Made by a program: the position numbers and the translations under genes. 64,000 bases of DNA from Ischnura elegans (Eukaryota; Arthropoda; Insecta; Odonata; Coenagrionidae), in NCBI RefSeq assembly GCF_921293095.1, contig NC_060251.1:54143585-54207584 (forward strand), written 5' to 3'. The stretch's first letter is position 1. The number at the start of each line of letters is the position of its first letter. The notes under the pieces are model-generated. The model worked only from the letters and a program-made list of their open reading frames with translations, had not been told where the DNA came from and ran no database searches. Shown here piece by piece: positions 12,114-64,000 of this stretch.

Positions 12114-12689
12114 CAAAGGAGAAACAATTCACTTGTAACCATCATCTTCACATTACAGTGAAGTGAGCTTAGGCGATATGTTCTAGGATATTAAAATCCA
12201 CCTGCTAGGCTCTCAATAGTACTCTACTCATAAAGTGCCTGAAGGTACGAATGAAACATCTTGAAGCTTCAACATCAACAATAATTTGCCATCGTAATTA
12301 TTTTAATCAAATCTTCAAAATGTTCCAACTTGGAGAAGTATTCAGTGGTTCTCCATCCCTGTTCGCTGATATACGCTACAGATAAACGCAGATGTGGAAC
12401 AGTGACATAGGAAACACCCCCAAGCCTTAAATGGAAGCCCAAGCTTGTTTTGTAAGGCCATAACAATTACTCCTTCAAAATTCAAAATAAAAATACTAGC
12501 CGCAAACTGCATTTGCTACAAATTTGTCTTTTCCTATGATACTAACTAATTATCTCTTGATAAGGCACATATCTGCATTTCTGTATTAATATATAAAATC
12601 AAAATAAATCTCTTCCATAACTGCAAAATAGACATCAAGCATAAGACCTGCTCCAAATGTAAAAACTGTACGGGGAATGACTTTTTCAA

Positions 12690-13375
12690 TAAAAATTTGA
12701 GTATCTTCAGGAAGTTCCCGCAACTCATATGAAATTAATTTTGTGTCCATGACATTAATGTCAAATTTGCTTCAGAATTACCTTTCCCGCACTTTGAGGA
12801 ATCTCTTAGATCTAACTCATTCAAGATTTTACCTGGAAGATCGTGATGGCAGTGTATTTCAAATAAAAACAACATAAGTCCAAACTGACGGTGAAATGGA
12901 ATAGCATGGTGGTTCAAATGATAATACTAGCTAATACTCATAATTGGCCAAACTAAAAACACTAGGGAATTTTTCTAGTTTCCAGTTCCTAATGAGATTT
13001 TCAACATCTTCAGGCAGAAGGTGAAATATTAAGCCCGATTACAGTGGCCAGTTTCAATTTAAATAAAAATAACCTAAGTTCGGACTGATGGTGGAATGGA
13101 GTTGAGCGGTGAACAATATGAATACATGTGTATTTTTTCTTATTTCCAGAGTTCTAACGAGATTTCACAAACATCTTCTGGTAGAAGGTGACGTTGTTAA
13201 GCCCGATTACAACGCCAAATTTCCATGTAAATAAAAATTACAACGAGTTCGGAATGACGGTGGAATGGAGTTGAACGGTGGTCAATATGAATACTTATTG
13301 TTTTTTCTGTTACCATGATTTCACAAACATCCGTGAAAATGAAATTTTGACGCCGACTACGAAGCCCGATTCCAA
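12690..13375. repeat. Degenerate tandem array (168-200 bp units) just downstream of MELK
   Basis: The same ordered motifs recur: an atcttc-nggnagaaggtg segment, aagcccgatta, aaataaaaa (12861, 13061, 13229), then a gacggtggaatggagttgaa-like segment. Anchor spacing is 200 and 168 bp, giving at least three units and perhaps a partial fourth at the left. The array begins roughly 80 bp beyond the MELK stop codon in transcript sense, so it may be transcribed in the 3' UTR. Confidence 0.7.
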
Positions 13376-13456
13376 TGCTTCAAGTCCTGCTCAAAACTTC
13401 TTGAAAGGAGACCCCCTAGATGCCTCAAATTTTGAAGAGAGGGTGTTTCAACTCTC

Positions 13457-61340
<47,884 letters not shown>

Positions 61341-61391
61341 CCTGAAAGTCTTGAGCAGCAGAGCAAAAGATTTCATACAAGCAGTGGCACA
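61341..61391 (+). repeat. 51-bp exact direct repeat, copy 1 (copy 2 at 61896-61946)
   Basis: Bases 61341-61391 equal 61896-61946 at all 51 positions (begins cctgaaagtcttgagcagca). Copy 1 ends 10 bp inside the hAT element starting at 61382. Copy 2 carries those same 10 bp and then changes to an unrelated hairpin sequence. Confidence 0.85.
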
Positions 61392-61694
61392 GCGAGGGGG
61401 TGAGTTTGGGGGATAACCCCACCCCCCCCCCCCCCCAGAGCTCAGAGAAATATTTTTAGTTTAATCCATTTTACTTAATTGGATAAGTATTTATACTTAT
61501 AGAATAGCGTTAGGATTAATCAAATATCACACATTAAGCTGTAAAACTCGCCATTTTGAAACATTATTCTTATTTTTTTTCTGGAGGAGGGCCCCCGTAA
61601 CTCCTGCTTACCCGCAGGTATGCCATACCCCCACACCCATAAGTATTAGTTGTGCCTAAAACGCCCCTAGCCTTAATTCTTAGCTGTGCCCCTG
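61382..61694. mobile_element. Non-autonomous hAT-like element
   Basis: Perfect 8-bp duplication catacaag (61374-61381 and 61695-61702). Starts cagtggcacagcg and ends gctgtgcccctg. Contains a 15-nt C run near 61422-61436. Inverted sibling of 53102-53401. Confidence 0.88.
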
Positions 61695-61895
61695 CATACA
61701 AGGATGTATTAATTATTAATCCTTTCATCCAATTATGACCTATGGAAATTTATCTCAAGTGGAGCCAATAACATGTGGAACCTCAATAGTAATTATCTTT
61801 GGGAATAAAGAAATAAAACTTTTAAGGTTCACTATTATTTTAACATGGGCACGACCCAGGTTTCGTAACGTGGTTACATCTTCAGGTGCACCTGT

Positions 61896-61946
61896 CCTGA
61901 AAGTCTTGAGCAGCAGAGCAAAAGATTTCATACAAGCAGTGGCACA
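61896..61946 (+). repeat. 51-bp exact direct repeat, copy 2
   Basis: Identical to 61341-61391, including the first 10 bases of a hAT terminus (cagtggcaca) without the rest of that transposon. It is joined directly to the left arm of the inverted repeat at 61946. Confidence 0.85.
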
Positions 61947-62126
61947 ATAAAGAAAAATAAAACTTTATAAGGTTCACTATCATTTTAACATGGGGACGAC
62001 CCAGGTTTCGTAACGTGGTTACATCTTCAGGACAGGTGCACCTGAAGATGTAACCACGTTACGAAACCTGGGTCGTCCCCATGTTAAAATGATGGTGAAC
62101 CTTACAAAGTTTTATTTTTCTTTATT
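61946..62126. repeat. 86-bp-arm inverted repeat (hairpin) with a third direct copy
   Basis: 61946-62031 and 62041-62126 are reverse complements with about two mismatches and a 9-bp spacer, including taacatggggacgacccagg. A third copy in direct orientation is at about 61804-61885 (tgggcacgacccaggtttcg). Three copies of one about 80-bp unit, two head-to-head. Confidence 0.85.
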
Positions 62127-62311
62127 TCCAGCATGGAGAGGTTTCACAAAGTAAAGCCTGAAGTCATCAGTTGTAATTACCTTTCTTCAAAATGCTACAT
62201 CAATGTTCTTCCATGTTGATTCCATCACACTTAATTTTCAACCATTTACCACTGATTCACCAAATTAACCAAAGTGTTCAATAGCCCTTCTACTGTGCTC
62301 TGGTAGGTTAT

Positions 62312-62525
62312 ACCATAGAGTAAGTATATACTCTATGGTTATACCTATTGTAAGTGAAAAGAAGGAAGGGAAGTTGCATTTTGCAGCCCACCTCCTGACA
62401 AGAGGATGAATCAGGCAGACTTCATAACAAGAGATGGCTCACAAGAAGAAAAGGATGTTGTTCTATAAATATTATCCCACAAGCTCTCCATAAACATTAT
62501 CCCATGTGGGATAATGTTTATGGAG
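62312..62525. repeat. Two small perfect palindromes
   Basis: accatagagta (62312-62322) pairs with 62329-62339, and ctccataaacattatccca (62486-62504) pairs exactly with 62507-62525 across 2 bp. A partial direct copy of the second (attatcccacaagctctcca) lies just before it. No gene recognised nearby. Confidence 0.7.
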
Positions 62526-63059
62526 GCTTCCGTGGAGTGGTACAGCTATGTTTCCAGGATGTCATCTGTGCCGATTCATCTTCTTGATGACAGTTTCACC
62601 GGTGCTGCTCCAAGTGTCTTTAGGTTTGAAGTGTTGGATGCAGGTTTTTGCCCATCTTGCATAGGCCTTGGTTTTGGCCAGATGCATCGTGATTGGTCGG
62701 TTTATGGAAGTCTCTTCCAGTTCTCCGTGTTAAAATTAAAAGTTTCAGGTATTTTGATAGCCACTTGTATAAGTTGGGGATAGAAATGGTTCTCTCTAGC
62801 AATGAATCTAGTACTTTCAAAGGGATAATTTCAAACTTCTTTCACTTCAAATCTAAAGATGCCTGCTGCAACACCAGCGAAATTCATCACAAAGATGTAT
62901 CGACGCAGAGAACCTGCAGACCTAGCTGCACCATAAGCCATAGTTTAGAACAAATATATATTTTGTTAGAGGTTGAAAATAATTCATCCATTATCAATGA
63001 CCACTTCTTCCCCTCCATTCCCCACTTCTCAACCTCCCACAGATTCTCCAAAACAAATC
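62526..63059. other. Stretch upstream of MELK without recognised gene
   Basis: Short open frames on both strands (for example 62514-62783 plus) lack motifs or splice support. Mildly AT-rich. Nothing else seen. Confidence 0.45.
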
Positions 63060-63067
63060 CTCCCAAC

Positions 63068-63330
63068 CAGTGGTATAACTAGGAATATACTTTGGGGGGA
63101 TGGGATGGTGTGGAGTGGCGACCCACCCAGGCCATCCCATCCCGAGAAAATTTTTGAAAAATGACATGCCTGGAAATAAATTTCACATAATTTTGACACT
63201 AAAGATTTAACTTTAAGTAGATACAGTTATTACATGTTAAAACTAGATAGTATTTTCAAATATTTTTTTATTTCTCTAATGCATTAGGGGCAGGATCTAT
63301 CTCCTCATCCCCCCCATAGTTATGCCACTA
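63068..63330. mobile_element. Non-autonomous hAT-like element (same family as the outer element at 46449)
   Basis: Begins cagtggtataactagg, ends ttatgccacta, flanked by ctcccaac (63060-63067) and ctctcaac (63331-63338), one mismatch. Its reverse complement matches the two halves of the split element at 46449-47796, which defines the uninterrupted family structure. Confidence 0.82.
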
Positions 63331-63749
63331 CTCTCAACAATGGTCATCTAGTCTTCCTCTCCCCATCCCCTTTCCTTCCCAGCTCAAGCACAAATTCTCA
63401 TCCTTCCCCCACCCTTCAACTCTTAGTCCCTTCCACCCTCACTTCCAGTAAGACCACAGAAGACTGGATGGTTTAACCCTTCTACTACTCGCTGGTTGTG
63501 CAAAAACTGCCACAGCTTACTTTACTACATATTTCATGACTGCGGCTGTTTCAACGGCTATCGTATCATAATTACCATCCCATAACCCATTTATGATTCA
63601 TAGCTCTAAATATATCTTAAGCAAAGGGTAAAAATCTGGATACAATTGCTAAAATTAAATACTTAAAATAATTTTTAAACTGATATCTTGCAAATTCCAG
63701 AAAATAGCCTTAGCAGTCTTCACATATCCCACCTGAAATGGGCTGGCAG

Positions 63750-63897
63750 CAGTGGCGGATCCAGGATAGGGACAAGGGGGCGGGGCTAAGTGGGGGTTAA
63801 AATTCCAGCAGTAGTGGGGGTCGGAAAAAGATTACCATTCTATACCCAAGGAGGGGCTATAGCCCCCTTAACACCCCCCACCATAGATCCGCCACTG
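63750..63897. mobile_element. Short non-autonomous hAT-like element
   Basis: Begins cagtggcggatcc, ends gatccgccactg, flanked by gctggcag (63742-63749) and cctggcag (63898-63905), one mismatch. Inverted sibling of 36467-36606. Confidence 0.83.
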
Positions 63898-63954
63898 CCT
63901 GGCAGTAAAAGTGTTAATATATATTCAGGTGTTTGACATGTTCAGACCTGATGA

Positions 63955-64000
63955 TATGGGTGTACTCAGCGAGGGGCAGGGGGGCAGCTGCACCCCCTTA
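63955..64000. mobile_element. Left end of a catgggtgtac-family hAT-like element, cut by the window edge
   Basis: tatgggtgtactcagcgagg followed by ggcaggggggcagctgcacc matches the left end of 45710-46034 (gggtgtaccc, G run, gcagctgcc). The rest lies beyond the window. Confidence 0.6.

Larger units (their letters stand above)
8881..13456. other. Region downstream of MELK stop; possible 3' UTR plus intergenic
   Basis: Mostly AT-rich and low in recognisable transposons. In the MELK sense (minus) the first plausible AATAAA polyadenylation signal after the stop is at about 11583-11588 (read as tttatt on plus). An ATTAAA variant lies near 12302. The 3' end of the transcript is therefore not fixed. 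No second gene is recognised. It contains a tandem array and a small perfect hairpin listed separately. Confidence 0.4.

Noticed and set aside
12690..13375. Spaced repeats as a CRISPR-like array
   Set aside because: Units are long (168-200 bp), diverged and contiguous in a eukaryotic genome; no short identical repeats with unique spacers.

Overview
This is a nuclear window from an animal, most likely an arthropod (probably an insect) with a large, repeat-rich genome. The evidence is one intron-rich protein-coding gene with GT-AG introns of up to 18.8 kb, many tRNA-derived SINE-like repeats, RTE-type non-LTR retrotransposon tails ending in short TGA repeats, and many small DNA transposons. Nothing looks bacterial, and the species cannot be named from the sequence alone.

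The only host gene I can support is on the minus strand: a complete orthologue of MELK (maternal embryonic leucine zipper kinase, an AMPK-related Ser/Thr kinase). I reconstructed 13 coding exons running from the ATG at 60314 down to the stop at 13457-13459. Total CDS is 2034 nt (677 residues; human MELK is 651). All junctions are GT-AG and phase-compatible. Layout: kinase domain in exons 1-6 (55.6-60.3 kb), UBA-like segment in exon 7, proline-directed-site-rich linker in exons 8-11, KA1 domain split across exons 12 and 13. Exons 1-10 lie within 8.3 kb. The last three are spread over 38 kb by introns of 14.3, 4.9 and 18.8 kb filled with mobile elements.

Regions: 0-13.4 kb lies downstream of the MELK stop and holds SINE-like repeats, terminal-inverted-repeat elements, a 43-bp perfect hairpin insertion, two RTE tails and a degenerate tandem array close to the MELK 3' end. 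13.7-32.4 kb (intron 12) holds SINEs, RTE fragments, two Harbinger-like MITE/foldback-type elements and a hAT transposase relic. 32.6-37.4 kb (intron 11) has two GC-rich islands of unknown nature. 37.7-52.0 kb (intron 10) holds mariner and RTE fragments, a full-length SINE with target-site duplication and a hAT element nested inside another hAT element. 52-60.3 kb is the compact MELK 5' half. 60.3-64 kb is upstream of MELK, with CCAAT/CHR-like motifs and a dense cluster of hAT-like elements and hairpins.

The clearest non-gene result is that about a dozen short elements with CAGNGG-type ends are flanked by matching 8-bp duplications, so the window is effectively a catalogue of non-autonomous hAT insertions. 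I found no evidence of an undescribed enzymatic or defence system. The most unusual structures are the hairpin insertion at 4964-5087, the 51-bp exact duplication ending 10 bp inside a transposon end (61341/61896), and the two MITE insertions at the same site of RTE tails.
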